From: an uncultured Rhizobiaceae group bacterium | GTDB lineage: Bacteria > Pseudomonadota > Alphaproteobacteria > Rhizobiales > Rhizobiaceae | Assembly: GCA_905479965.1 (NCBI GenBank) | Contig: CAJQOR010000355.1 | Coordinates: 1-5,843 of the forward strand | DNA: 5,843 bases | Direction: 5' to 3' | In this document: positions 1 to 5,843 of the stretch, in pieces | Layout: each line of letters opens with the position of its first letter | How positions within the stretch are numbered: position 1 is the first letter of the stretch | Program-made: the position numbers and the translations under genes | Notes under the pieces: model-generated | What the model saw: the letters and a program-made list of their open reading frames with translations, nothing else | The model's database searches: none | Told to the model about the DNA's origin: nothing

Positions 1-66
1 TATGAATTGGTTTACGAGACTGCTGATTTGGTCGAGCCCGATCCATTTCCTGAGGGATATCAGTAG
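1..66 (+). CDS. urtA: 3' end of ABC transporter substrate-binding protein (urea/short-chain amide type), partial
   Basis: The frame beginning at base 1 is open and ends at TAG 64-66. It gives 21 residues, starting YELVYETADL and ending DPFPEGYQ. The 5' part lies outside the window. The identification rests mainly on position: in urt and fmd operons the periplasmic binding protein (UrtA/FmdD) is encoded immediately before the UrtB-type permease. An acidic, proline-rich C-terminus near the end of the last domain fits that family. A stable hairpin follows the stop at once, as is common after abundant binding-protein genes. The fragment is too short for homology by eye to settle the family. The call is therefore contextual, and the substrate (formamide, other short amides or urea) is inferred from the downstream genes. 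Confidence 0.72.
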   Translation, partial: YELVYETADLVEPDPFPEGYQ

Positions 67-72
67 TTAAAG

Positions 73-102
73 TTGGGCTTCCCAATGTCTCGGGAAGCCC
101 AA
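73..102 (+). terminator. Hairpin between urtA and urtB: partial terminator or mRNA-stabilising stem
   Basis: The arms TTGGGCTTCCC (73-83) and GGGAAGCCCAA (92-102) are perfect complements of 11 bp around an 8-base loop (84-91). The stem starts 6 bases after the stop at 64-66. The bases after it (TTCGTGTCTTAAATT) are T-rich but not an uninterrupted T run, so termination, if any, is probably incomplete. In ABC operons such a stem after the binding-protein gene typically makes that protein more abundant than the membrane subunits, by read-through control or by protecting the 3' end from exonucleases. The stem is seen directly; its function is inferred. Confidence 0.65.
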
Positions 103-141
103 TTCGTGTCTTAAATTAATTTGAGTGATTGGAACTAGAAG

Positions 142-1068
142 ATGATCGGTGATTACACCTATGTGGAATTTTCTTCCATTTTAGCCATGCAGGGCTTTGC
201 AGGACTAAGCCTCTTTTCGGTCTTTGTCTTAATGGCATTGGGCTTAGCTATTATTTTTGGCCAAATGGGCGTCATAAACATGGCGCATGGCGAATTTATG
301 ATCTTGGGCGCTTATGTCACCTATTTCTGTTCGCTCTTCTTTCAAGAATATCTGCCTTCGCTATTTGGTATTTATTTCTTCATAGCGATGATATTAGCGT
401 TTTTTGTCTCCGGCGCCTTAGGTGTGGTGGTCGAATGGCTGATGATCAGGCATCTTTACAAACGCCCACTTGATACGCTTTTAGCAACCTGGGGGCTCTC
501 ACTTATAATGCAACAGTTCTACCGTTCTGTTTTTGGCGCGCGTGAAGTGGGTGTCACTTTGCCGGATTGGCTGCTCGGTTCGATCAGTTTGACTGATATT
601 ATTGATGTGCCCATCAATGGTCTATTTGTTATGGCGATCACGCTCACGATTACGCTTGGCGTTGCCTTTATCATGTATAAATCTACATGGGGCAAACAAA
701 TCCGCGCTGTTGTGCAAAACAGAACAATGGCCGGTGCGGTTGGTATTAACACCAAAATGGTTGACCGCTTGACCTATGGTCTTGGCTGCGGGATTGCGGG
801 TGTTGCTGGATCCGCATTTACAATGATTGGCTCGACTGGCCCAACAGCTGGCCAGTTGTACATCGTCGATACTTTTTTAGTGGTTGTCTTTGGAGGTGCT
901 GCAAGCCTGTTGGGAACAATTGCATCCGCATTTACCATCTCACAAGCGCAATCAACCATGGAATTTTTCATGAGTGGGTCAACTGCGAAAGTTCTCACGC
1001 TTCTGACTGTGGTTGGCATTTTAATGCTTCGCCCTCAGGGTCTCTTCACTCTCAAAATTCGCCGCTGA
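142..1068 (+). CDS. urtB: Urea/short-chain amide ABC transporter permease, UrtB (LivH-like)
   Basis: The product is a 308-residue inner-membrane permease of the branched-chain amino acid/urea (HAAT) ABC family. It would pair with UrtC to form the channel for the substrate delivered by the binding protein. Most of it is hydrophobic, with membrane segments alternating with short loops. The family motif near the N-terminus (GQMGVINMAHGEFMILGAY, about residues 40-58) is clear, and the protein ends with the common LRPQGLF motif and a basic tail. The loop with RAVVQNRTMAGAVGIN is the cytoplasmic segment that contacts the ATPases in this family. Length is normal for a LivH/UrtB protein without the N-terminal extension that some UrtB proteins carry. 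The ATG at 142 is preceded by a weak GGA-containing site near 131. It lies 75 bases after the binding-protein gene and 15 bases before urtC. The symbol fmdE would be equally defensible, because formamidase follows in the same operon. Confidence 0.93.
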   Translation: MIGDYTYVEFSSILAMQGFAGLSLFSVFVLMALGLAIIFGQMGVINMAHGEFMILGAYVTYFCSLFFQEYLPSLFGIYFFIAMILAFFVSGALGVVVEWLMIRHLYKRPLDTLLATWGLSLIMQQFYRSVFGAREVGVTLPDWLLGSISLTDIIDVPINGLFVMAITLTITLGVAFIMYKSTWGKQIRAVVQNRTMAGAVGINTKMVDRLTYGLGCGIAGVAGSAFTMIGSTGPTAGQLYIVDTFLVVVFGGAASLLGTIASAFTISQAQSTMEFFMSGSTAKVLTLLTVVGILMLRPQGLFTLKIRR

Positions 1069-1083
1069 TCGGAGTAACTTGAT

Positions 1084-2262
1084 ATGAATATTACACGTCT
1101 GTTTGATAGATCTGAATGGTTAGGTTTCGCCATCATTGCCGTCATTTTGTTGATTGTATTTCCAACACTCATCGATATCTTTCGCCTCAATCTTGTAGGT
1201 AAATATCTCACTTATGCCTTTGTTGCAGTTGGTTTGGTTTTATGCTGGGGCCACGGCGGAATTTTAAGCTTGGGGCAGGGTATTTTCTTCGGCCTTGGCG
1301 GATACTGCATGGCGATGTTTTTAAAGCTAGAAGCTTCAACGCCTGAGAACACGTCCATTCAGTCCACACCAGGTATTCCAGACTTTATGGATTGGAACCA
1401 ATTGACTGAATTACCTTGGTGGTGGGAACCGTTTAATTCACTAGCATTTACAATTGTTGCAATCATTGTTGTGCCGTCCATTCTTGCATTTATCATTGGC
1501 CAAGCCATGTTCCAAAGACGTGTTGGTGGTGTGTATTTTGCCATTATCACGCAAGCGATCGCAGCGATTTTGACAATTCTTATCGTCGGCCAGCAAGGTT
1601 ATACAGGTGGCATTAACGGTATTACGGATCTGCGCACGCTTTTGGGCTGGGACATTAGAACAGATAGCGCGAAATATATTCTCTACTTCGTCAATGTCAT
1701 CTTGTTGCTCGGCGTTGTTATGATCGCCCAATTTGCCAAAGTTTCAAAATTTGGGCGCCTGTTGGTTGCTATGCGTGACAAAGAAGACCGCGTCCGGTTC
1801 TCAGGCTATAACGTATCTGATTTTAAAGTATTCATATTCTGTCTTGCTGCTGCATTTTCCGCCATTGGCGGCGCGATGTTTACACTGCAAGTTGGTTTCA
1901 TGTCACCTTCCTTTGTGGGCATCGTTCCCTCTATCGAGATGGTGATTTTTGCGGCCGTTGGTGGTCGGTTGTCACTTTTCGGCGCTGTGATCGGTGCGCT
2001 TCTCGTTAATTTTGCTAAATCAATATTTTCAGAGACCTTCCCAGAATTGTGGCTGTTCGCAATGGGTGGATTATTTATCGCTGTAGTCATGGCTTTTCCA
2101 AACGGATTGGCGGGCATTTATTCAACATATGTTGCGCCTTTGATCTCACGCTTTTTACCTAACGAGCGGAAAGCTTCAGACTCGGCTCAACCAACCAAAG
2201 CTCCAACAAAAGCATCAACCAAAGCCCAAACCAAAGCCCAAACCAAAGCATTGGCAGAGTAG
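1084..2262 (+). CDS. urtC: Urea/short-chain amide ABC transporter permease, UrtC (LivM-like)
   Basis: This is the second inner-membrane permease, 392 residues, the partner of UrtB. Residues 56-74 carry the UrtC/LivM hallmark GHGGILSLGQGIFFGLGGY. The next stretch (about 83-118) is a hydrophilic insertion containing IPDFMDWNQLTELPWWWEPF, typical of UrtC rather than of plain LivM. The cytoplasmic loop with LLVAMRDKEDRVRFSGY is the expected ATPase-contact region. Hydrophobic helices continue to about residue 350, ending FPNGLAG. The last 23 residues are unusual: five X-Thr-Lys-Ala units (370-389) followed by LAE, a soluble basic tail annotated separately. The ATG at 1084 has GGAG at 1071-1074, 9 bases upstream. 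Gaps of 15 bases before and 8 bases after the gene show it belongs to the operon. Confidence 0.93.
   Translation: MNITRLFDRSEWLGFAIIAVILLIVFPTLIDIFRLNLVGKYLTYAFVAVGLVLCWGHGGILSLGQGIFFGLGGYCMAMFLKLEASTPENTSIQSTPGIPDFMDWNQLTELPWWWEPFNSLAFTIVAIIVVPSILAFIIGQAMFQRRVGGVYFAIITQAIAAILTILIVGQQGYTGGINGITDLRTLLGWDIRTDSAKYILYFVNVILLLGVVMIAQFAKVSKFGRLLVAMRDKEDRVRFSGYNVSDFKVFIFCLAAAFSAIGGAMFTLQVGFMSPSFVGIVPSIEMVIFAAVGGRLSLFGAVIGALLVNFAKSIFSETFPELWLFAMGGLFIAVVMAFPNGLAGIYSTYVAPLISRFLPNERKASDSAQPTKAPTKASTKAQTKAQTKALAE
2191..2250 (+). repeat. 12-bp tandem repeat, five units, encoding a Thr-Lys-Ala tail in UrtC
   Basis: Five in-frame 12-base units encode PTKA, PTKA, STKA, QTKA and QTKA at residues 370-389 of UrtC. 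The last three (2215-2226, 2227-2238, 2239-2250) are almost identical, of the form CAAACCAAAGCC, while the first two have diverged at synonymous and first positions. Because the unit is a multiple of three, gain or loss of copies by replication slippage would keep the frame. The stretch lies after the last membrane helix. Confidence 0.88.
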
Positions 2263-2270
2263 GAAATATT

Positions 2271-3050
2271 ATGTCTGCAGCATTTGCATTAAATAAAGGG
2301 CCGGAAGCTTCTCAGCAAGATTTCCTGCTATCCGTTGAAGACCTTACAGTTTCTTTTGATGGGTTTAAGGCCGTTGATTCATTGTCTTTTTATGTAGAAG
2401 AGAATGAAATTCGGGTGATCATCGGACCCAATGGGGCCGGTAAGACAACAGTGCTCGATTTGATCTGCGGTCGGACGCAATCAACTACCGGTTCTATCAA
2501 ATTTCGTGGTCAGGAATTGACCGCGCTTAAAGAGCACCAGATCGTTCATTCAGGGGTTGGGCGTAAGTTTCAAAACCCATCTATCTATGAGGATCTCACT
2601 GTTTTTGAAAATTTGGAATTGTCCTTCCCGAGAGGGCGAAACGTTGTGGGCGCACTTTTGTTCAAGCGAGATCATGAAGTTATCTCCCGTGTTGAAGAAG
2701 TCGCGGAGATGATTTTCTTAAAAGATCTGCTGCAAACCGAAGCTGCAATTTTAAGCCATGGGCAAAAACAGTGGCTGGAAATTGGTATGCTGCTTATTCA
2801 AAGCCCCGAACTTTTGATGCTTGATGAACCTGTTGCTGGCATGAGTGTTTCAGAACGTATTCAAACTGCAGAGCTATTGAATAAAATTATCAAAAACCAT
2901 TCGGTGATTGTGATCGAGCACGACATGAAATTTGTGAAGGACATCGCGCACCGCGTGACGGTTCTGCACCAAGGTAAAGTGCTGTCTGAAGGTTCGATGG
3001 AACACGTTCAAAACGATCCCAAGGTCGTTGAAGTTTATCTAGGCCATTAA
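2271..3050 (+). CDS. urtD: Urea/short-chain amide ABC transporter ATP-binding protein UrtD (LivG-like)
   Basis: This 259-residue ABC ATPase energises transport on the cytoplasmic face of UrtB/UrtC, as a pair with UrtE. Visible motifs are Walker A GPNGAGKT (52-59), Q-loop Gln101 in VGRKFQNPSIYEDLTVFENL, the signature LSHGQKQWLEIG (161-172), Walker B LLMLDEP (181-187) and the switch His217 in VIEHDM. The signature has His in place of the first Gly of LSGGQ; this is usual in UrtD and helps separate it from LivG. The segment LICGRTQSTTGSIKFRGQEL is also typical of UrtD. The ATG at 2271 is supported by AGGA at 2261-2264, which overlaps the urtC stop. About 18 poorly conserved residues precede the ATPase fold. 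The gene is complete with all catalytic motifs intact. Confidence 0.95.
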   Translation: MSAAFALNKGPEASQQDFLLSVEDLTVSFDGFKAVDSLSFYVEENEIRVIIGPNGAGKTTVLDLICGRTQSTTGSIKFRGQELTALKEHQIVHSGVGRKFQNPSIYEDLTVFENLELSFPRGRNVVGALLFKRDHEVISRVEEVAEMIFLKDLLQTEAAILSHGQKQWLEIGMLLIQSPELLMLDEPVAGMSVSERIQTAELLNKIIKNHSVIVIEHDMKFVKDIAHRVTVLHQGKVLSEGSMEHVQNDPKVVEVYLGH

Positions 3051-3054
3051 GGAG
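3049..3054 (+). promoter_or_regulatory. Ribosome binding site deciding the urtE start
   Basis: AAGGAG overlaps the urtD stop TAA (3048-3050). It lies only 1 base before the ATG at 3056 but 7 bases before the ATG at 3062. Normal spacing therefore favours 3062 as the urtE start, and urtD and urtE are probably translationally coupled. Confidence 0.8.
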
Positions 3055-3061
3055 CATGAGC

Positions 3062-3751
3062 ATGTTATCGATCGATAAATTACGGGTTTCTTATGGTCAG
3101 AGTGAGGTTGTTCACGGAGTGAGTTTGGATTTAAAGCCAAATGAAATTGTCGCTGTGATGGGCCGCAATGGCATGGGTAAAACCACATTGATGAAATCGC
3201 TCATGGGGATTGTCCCATCAGGTGAAGGTAGCATTAAACTTGATGGAAAGTCTATTGAGCGAGACGAAAGCTACCAGCGCGTTGAGGATGGTTTAGCCTT
3301 TGTTCCTCAGGGTCGCATGATCTTTTCAACAATGACGGTTACGGAAAATATTGAAACGGGTTTGACCGTAACGGGTAAGACGAAAGTTCCAGAAGATATT
3401 TATGAATTGTTTCCAGTTTTGAAGGAAATGAGGGCACGTCGCGGTGGAAACCTATCGGGTGGTCAGCAGCAGCAACTGGCAATTGCACGCGCGCTTGCGT
3501 CCAATCCGAAAGTACTTTTACTGGATGAGCCAACCGAAGGCATTCAGCCTTCTATCATTAAAGAAATGGCCCGCACATTGCGCAAAATCCGTGATGAGCG
3601 TGGCCTTTCCATTATTGTCTCAGAACAGGTTCTTAGTTTTGCCTTGGATATCGCTGACCGGGTGTTGGTGATTGAGAACGGCGAGATCGTTCATGAGTCC
3701 AACCGAGAAGATATCGATGCGGAAAAAGTATCCGCTTTCTTGTCCGTCTAA
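3062..3751 (+). CDS. urtE: Urea/short-chain amide ABC transporter ATP-binding protein UrtE (LivF-like)
   Basis: This is the second ABC ATPase of the importer, 229 residues from the chosen start. Motifs are Walker A GRNGMGKT (34-41), Q-loop Gln83 in FVPQGRMIF, signature LSGGQQQQLAIARAL (131-145) and Walker B VLLLDEP (151-157) followed by TEGIQPSII. The last, together with YELFPVLKEM (114-123) and RRGGNLSGG, is strongly UrtE-like. At the switch position the protein reads SEQ, with Gln189 where many ABC ATPases have His; LivF/UrtE proteins commonly have Gln here. An in-frame ATG at 3056 would add Met-Ser, but it is 1 base from the AAGGAG site, whereas 3062 is 7 bases away and gives the usual short MLxI N-terminus. 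Gaps are 11 bases after urtD and 33 before fmdA. Confidence 0.94.
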   Translation: MLSIDKLRVSYGQSEVVHGVSLDLKPNEIVAVMGRNGMGKTTLMKSLMGIVPSGEGSIKLDGKSIERDESYQRVEDGLAFVPQGRMIFSTMTVTENIETGLTVTGKTKVPEDIYELFPVLKEMRARRGGNLSGGQQQQLAIARALASNPKVLLLDEPTEGIQPSIIKEMARTLRKIRDERGLSIIVSEQVLSFALDIADRVLVIENGEIVHESNREDIDAEKVSAFLSV

Positions 3752-3771
3752 CAACAGAATTATTTGCACAT

Positions 3772-3776
3772 AGGAG
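3772..3776 (+). promoter_or_regulatory. Ribosome binding site deciding the fmdA start
   Basis: AGGAG lies 8 bases before the ATG at 3785. A longer in-frame reading from TTG at 3764 would place this site inside the coding region and has no Shine-Dalgarno sequence of its own. The ATG at 3785 is therefore preferred. Confidence 0.85.
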
Positions 3777-3784
3777 TGAGCGCA

Positions 3785-5017
3785 ATGCCTGACACACTGA
3801 TTAAAGTTGATCTCGAAGATTCCCCATATAACAATGAAAAAATTCACAATCGTTGGCATCCAGATATTCCAATGGCGTGTTGGGTAGAGCCTGGTGACGA
3901 TTTTCGAGTTGAGACCTGTGACTGGACAGGTGGTCAAATTAAGAACGATGATGACGCTGCTGATGTGCGTGATGTTGATCTTAATCAAGTCCACTTTCTT
4001 TCAGGTCCCATCGGTGTGAAGGGAGCAGAAGCGGGTGATCTGCTTGTTGTTGATATTTTGGATATCGGCACATTTGATAATTCACTATGGGGTTTTAACG
4101 GCTTTTTCTCAAAGCAAAATGGCGGTGGTTTTTTAACGGATCATTTCCCTGAAGCGCAAAAATCCATTTGGGATTTTGAAGGCATGTTCACCAAGTCTCG
4201 CCATGTTCCTGGCGTGAGATATGCAGGACTTATTCACCCTGGTCTTATTGGTTGTCTGCCGGATCAAACGATGCTTGATAAATGGAATTCGCGTGAAAAG
4301 GCCCTGGTTGATACGGATCCGCAACGCGTTCCACCGCTTGCAGCGTTACCAAACGGTGATAAGAGCGCACATATGGGAGCGCTTAAAGGTGATGCGCGTG
4401 ATAAAGCTGCTGCGGAAGGTGCAAGAACGGTTCCACCTCGTGAACATGGCGGCAATTGTGACATTAAAGATTTAAGCCGTGGATCGAAGGTTTATTTCCC
4501 AGTTTATGTTGATGGTGCGGGTTTATCTATGGGTGATCTTCATTTTAGCCAAGGTGATGGCGAGATCACATTCTGCGGTGCCATCGAGATGGCAGGTTGG
4601 CTACATATTAAAGTGAGCCTTATCAAAGGCGGGATGTCAAAATATGGAATTAAGAATCCGATTTTCCGTCCGTCACCGATTACGCCCAAATATGATGATT
4701 ATTTGATTTTTGAGGGTATTTCTGTCGATGAACAAGATAATCAGCACTATCTTGATGTGAATGTTGCTTATCGTCAGGCGTGTTTAAACGCGATTGAGTA
4801 TTTGAAGAAATTTGGTTATTCGGGCGCGCAAGCCTATTCAATTTTGGGTACTGCACCTGTTCAGGGACATATCTCTGGTGTGGTTGATATTCCCAACTCT
4901 TGCGCCACGCTTTGGTTGCCGACTGATATCTTCGAGTTTGATATTATGCCTGGCGCTGATGGTCCTACAAAGTTCTTAGATGGTGCGGTGAAGATGCCAC
5001 TAGCACCTGACCTTTAG
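3785..5017 (+). CDS. fmdA: Formamidase, acetamidase/formamidase (FmdA_AmdA) family
   Basis: This cytoplasmic amidase is predicted to hydrolyse formamide to formate and ammonia, perhaps with side activity on acetamide or other short amides. From the ATG at 3785 it has 410 residues, close to the roughly 407 of the Methylophilus methylotrophus enzyme, and it is complete. Recognisable family blocks are an N-terminal region with RWHPDIP (23-29), HPGLIGCLPD (151-160), REHGGNCDI (219-227), and a block from LSRGSKVYFPV through GDLHFSQGDGE (250-260) to GAIEM (265-269). The His/Asp/Glu residues in these blocks are the likely active-site or metal-site region, though I cannot assign individual catalytic roles. 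The family is unrelated to the nitrilase-type formamidases (AmiF). It sits 33 bases after urtE and 9 before fmdB, tying amide import to hydrolysis. Exact amide preference cannot be read from the sequence. Confidence 0.95.
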   Translation: MPDTLIKVDLEDSPYNNEKIHNRWHPDIPMACWVEPGDDFRVETCDWTGGQIKNDDDAADVRDVDLNQVHFLSGPIGVKGAEAGDLLVVDILDIGTFDNSLWGFNGFFSKQNGGGFLTDHFPEAQKSIWDFEGMFTKSRHVPGVRYAGLIHPGLIGCLPDQTMLDKWNSREKALVDTDPQRVPPLAALPNGDKSAHMGALKGDARDKAAAEGARTVPPREHGGNCDIKDLSRGSKVYFPVYVDGAGLSMGDLHFSQGDGEITFCGAIEMAGWLHIKVSLIKGGMSKYGIKNPIFRPSPITPKYDDYLIFEGISVDEQDNQHYLDVNVAYRQACLNAIEYLKKFGYSGAQAYSILGTAPVQGHISGVVDIPNSCATLWLPTDIFEFDIMPGADGPTKFLDGAVKMPLAPDL

Positions 5018-5026
5018 GATTACGCG

Positions 5027-5365
5027 ATGCCTGTATATGATTATGAATGTGATGCGTGCGGTGTTTTCACCGCATTGCGTCCTATGTCGCGCGCAGCTGA
5101 CCCCTGCGCGTGCCCTGAATGCAATCAAGTTTCGCCGCGCGTGTATTTGTCTGCACCTAATTTTGCTTGCATGGATACATCGCTGCGGGTTGCGCATTCC
5201 ACCAATGAAAAAGCTGCGGATACACCATTGAGCACACGTAAAGGTGATGCGCATGGGCCAGGTTGCAGTTGCTGCTCAGGCTCTAAAATGCCTTCCAGAA
5301 CCTTACACAGACCCGATGGAAGCAAGTCATTTCCATCTGCGCGACCTTGGATGATATCGCACTAG
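5027..5365 (+). CDS. fmdB: FmdB family zinc-ribbon protein
   Basis: This is a 112-residue small protein beginning MPVYDYECDACG, the standard FmdB start. Two Cys pairs, C8/C11 and C29/C32 (CPEC, with an extra C27), form the predicted CxxC...CxxC zinc ribbon. FmdB was named in Methylophilus as a putative regulator of formamidase expression, but its biochemical role is not settled; a metal-delivery or assembly role is equally possible. After the ribbon comes a Ser/Lys-rich linker, a Cys cluster GCSCCSG (C80, C82, C83) and a conserved-looking end, FPSARPWMISH. The ATG at 5027 is preceded by AGGA at 5016-5019, overlapping the fmdA stop with a 7-base spacer, so translation is probably coupled to fmdA. 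It is the last + strand gene; the next gene converges on it. Confidence 0.92.
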   Translation: MPVYDYECDACGVFTALRPMSRAADPCACPECNQVSPRVYLSAPNFACMDTSLRVAHSTNEKAADTPLSTRKGDAHGPGCSCCSGSKMPSRTLHRPDGSKSFPSARPWMISH

Positions 5366-5411
5366 ATTTCGCTTTATTAATCTCAAACTCACAATCGTGA
5401 AAGGTGTCGTG
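5366..5411. other. Convergent intergenic gap, no clear terminator
   Basis: Only 46 bases separate the stops of fmdB and the opposing regulator gene. The sole inverted repeat I see is TCAC (5389-5392) with GTGA (5397-5400), a 4-bp stem too weak to call a terminator. Transcripts from the two sides may therefore overlap at their 3' ends. Confidence 0.5.
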
Positions 5412-5843
5412 TTAGGCGTCCATTCGCAAGTTTTTCAGGCTCTCTTCAAACATGGCCATGAACTCCAAGGTGAGTTTCGAGGGATGTCGATGGATAGGGC
5501 GCACCAGTGATAAATTATGTGGAATGCGGGGTTCAAAGGGTCTGAAATCGACACCTTGATCTATGTAACTTCGTGCATCCAACTCGCTAACAATGGATAG
5601 GCCAGCACCGTTTTTAACGAGCTCACAAGCTGCGGTAAATTGCCGAATTTCAATATGTGGTTTTAATGGCACACCAGCTGCATTAAAGGCTTCGTCGATT
5701 GAACCAAAAAATGTGCTGTCTCGTCTTGTGTGAATGATCGGTTCATCGCGCATATCTTCGGGCGTAATCACCTCACGCTTTCCCAATGGATGACCCTTTT
5801 TGAAAATACATACAGATCTTATAGGAATTGTTTCGTGTTCAAT
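5412..5843 (-). CDS. LysR-type transcriptional regulator, C-terminal effector-binding domain, partial at window edge
   Basis: Read on the minus strand, the frame is open from the window edge to TAA at 5414-5412. It gives 143 residues, and the gene starts beyond the window. A TTG at 5786-5784 is only an internal Leu codon: the coding frame continues upstream of it with VCIFKKGHPLGKREVITPEDM. That sequence, followed by a short strand reading EPIIHTRRDS and then FTAACELVKNGAGLSIVSELDA, is the characteristic second half of a LysR effector-binding domain. The pattern resembles the OccR/NocR-like group more than typical aromatic-degradation regulators, though this is judged by eye. The N-terminal helix-turn-helix is not in the window. 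It is convergent with the operon, so it does not share the operon's promoter region; regulation of the urt-fmd genes is possible but unproven. Confidence 0.9.
   Translation of the reverse strand: MEHETIPIRSVCIFKKGHPLGKREVITPEDMRDEPIIHTRRDSTFFGSIDEAFNAAGVPLKPHIEIRQFTAACELVKNGAGLSIVSELDARSYIDQGVDFRPFEPRIPHNLSLVRPIHRHPSKLTLEFMAMFEESLKNLRMDA

Noticed and set aside
103..141. Possible second promoter before urtB (TTGAGT near 121)
   Set aside because: The element is too close to the ATG at 142 to leave room for a spaced -10 box and start site.
1441..1731. Minus-strand open frame of 96 codons inside urtC
   Set aside because: It lies wholly antisense to membrane-spanning coding sequence and its composition (Asn/Asp/Cys-rich) is what antisense of hydrophobic codons gives.
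1806..2117. Minus-strand open frame of 103 codons inside urtC
   Set aside because: Antisense to conserved UrtC helices, with no domain or context of its own.
3623..3631. Gln in place of the switch His in UrtE as a sign of a defective ATPase
   Set aside because: LivF/UrtE proteins commonly have Gln here, and all other catalytic motifs are intact.
3620..3994. Minus-strand open frame of 124 codons across the urtE-fmdA junction
   Set aside because: It overlaps two well-supported genes, has no recognisable domain and no ribosome site I can support; it is a shadow frame.
4384..5252. Exact 14-base direct repeat TAAAGGTGATGCGC at 4384-4397 and 5239-5252
   Set aside because: Both copies are in coding sequence and encode a KGDA tetrapeptide in unrelated proteins; no flanking similarity, so probably chance and shared codon use.
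5784..5786. TTG as a start codon for a short minus-strand gene of 124 codons
   Set aside because: The frame stays open to the window edge and the residues upstream match the LysR effector domain, so this is an internal Leu codon.

Overview
The window reads as part of a proteobacterial, most likely alphaproteobacterial, chromosome. The evidence is protein style, moderate G+C by eye, and tight operon packing with Shine-Dalgarno sites overlapping upstream stop codons. Genus cannot be assigned from the sequence. It carries one recognisable nitrogen-scavenging operon: a urea/short-chain-amide ABC transporter of the UrtABCDE (FmdDEF-like) type, followed directly by formamidase (fmdA) and the small zinc-ribbon protein FmdB.

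Layout, left to right. Bases 1-66 hold the last 21 codons and stop of a gene that is, by position, the periplasmic substrate-binding protein (urtA/fmdD). A strong 11-bp stem hairpin (73-102) sits in the 75-base gap before the first permease gene. Then come urtB (142-1068), urtC (1084-2262), urtD (2271-3050), urtE (best start 3062, end 3751), fmdA (best start 3785, end 5017) and fmdB (5027-5365), all on the + strand with gaps of 8 to 33 bases. From the right edge, a convergent gene on the - strand (5412-5843, truncated by the window) encodes the effector-binding half of a LysR-type regulator. Its stop lies 46 bases from the fmdB stop. No stretch over 300 bases lacks a gene, and no RNA gene, mobile element or CRISPR array is visible.

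How they work together (inference from family knowledge): the binding protein captures formamide, a related short amide or urea in the periplasm. UrtB and UrtC form the membrane channel and UrtD and UrtE power it. FmdA hydrolyses the amide to ammonia plus formate (or the matching carboxylate). FmdB is a conserved small companion of unknown precise role. The LysR protein is a plausible but unproven regulator. No urease gene lies in this window, so amide rather than urea is the more likely main substrate. The operon type is known. The items most worth a second look are the hairpin after the binding-protein gene, the 12-bp tandem repeat encoding a Thr-Lys-Ala tail on UrtC, two start-codon corrections, and the Cys-rich tail of FmdB. 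I do not see an undescribed system here.
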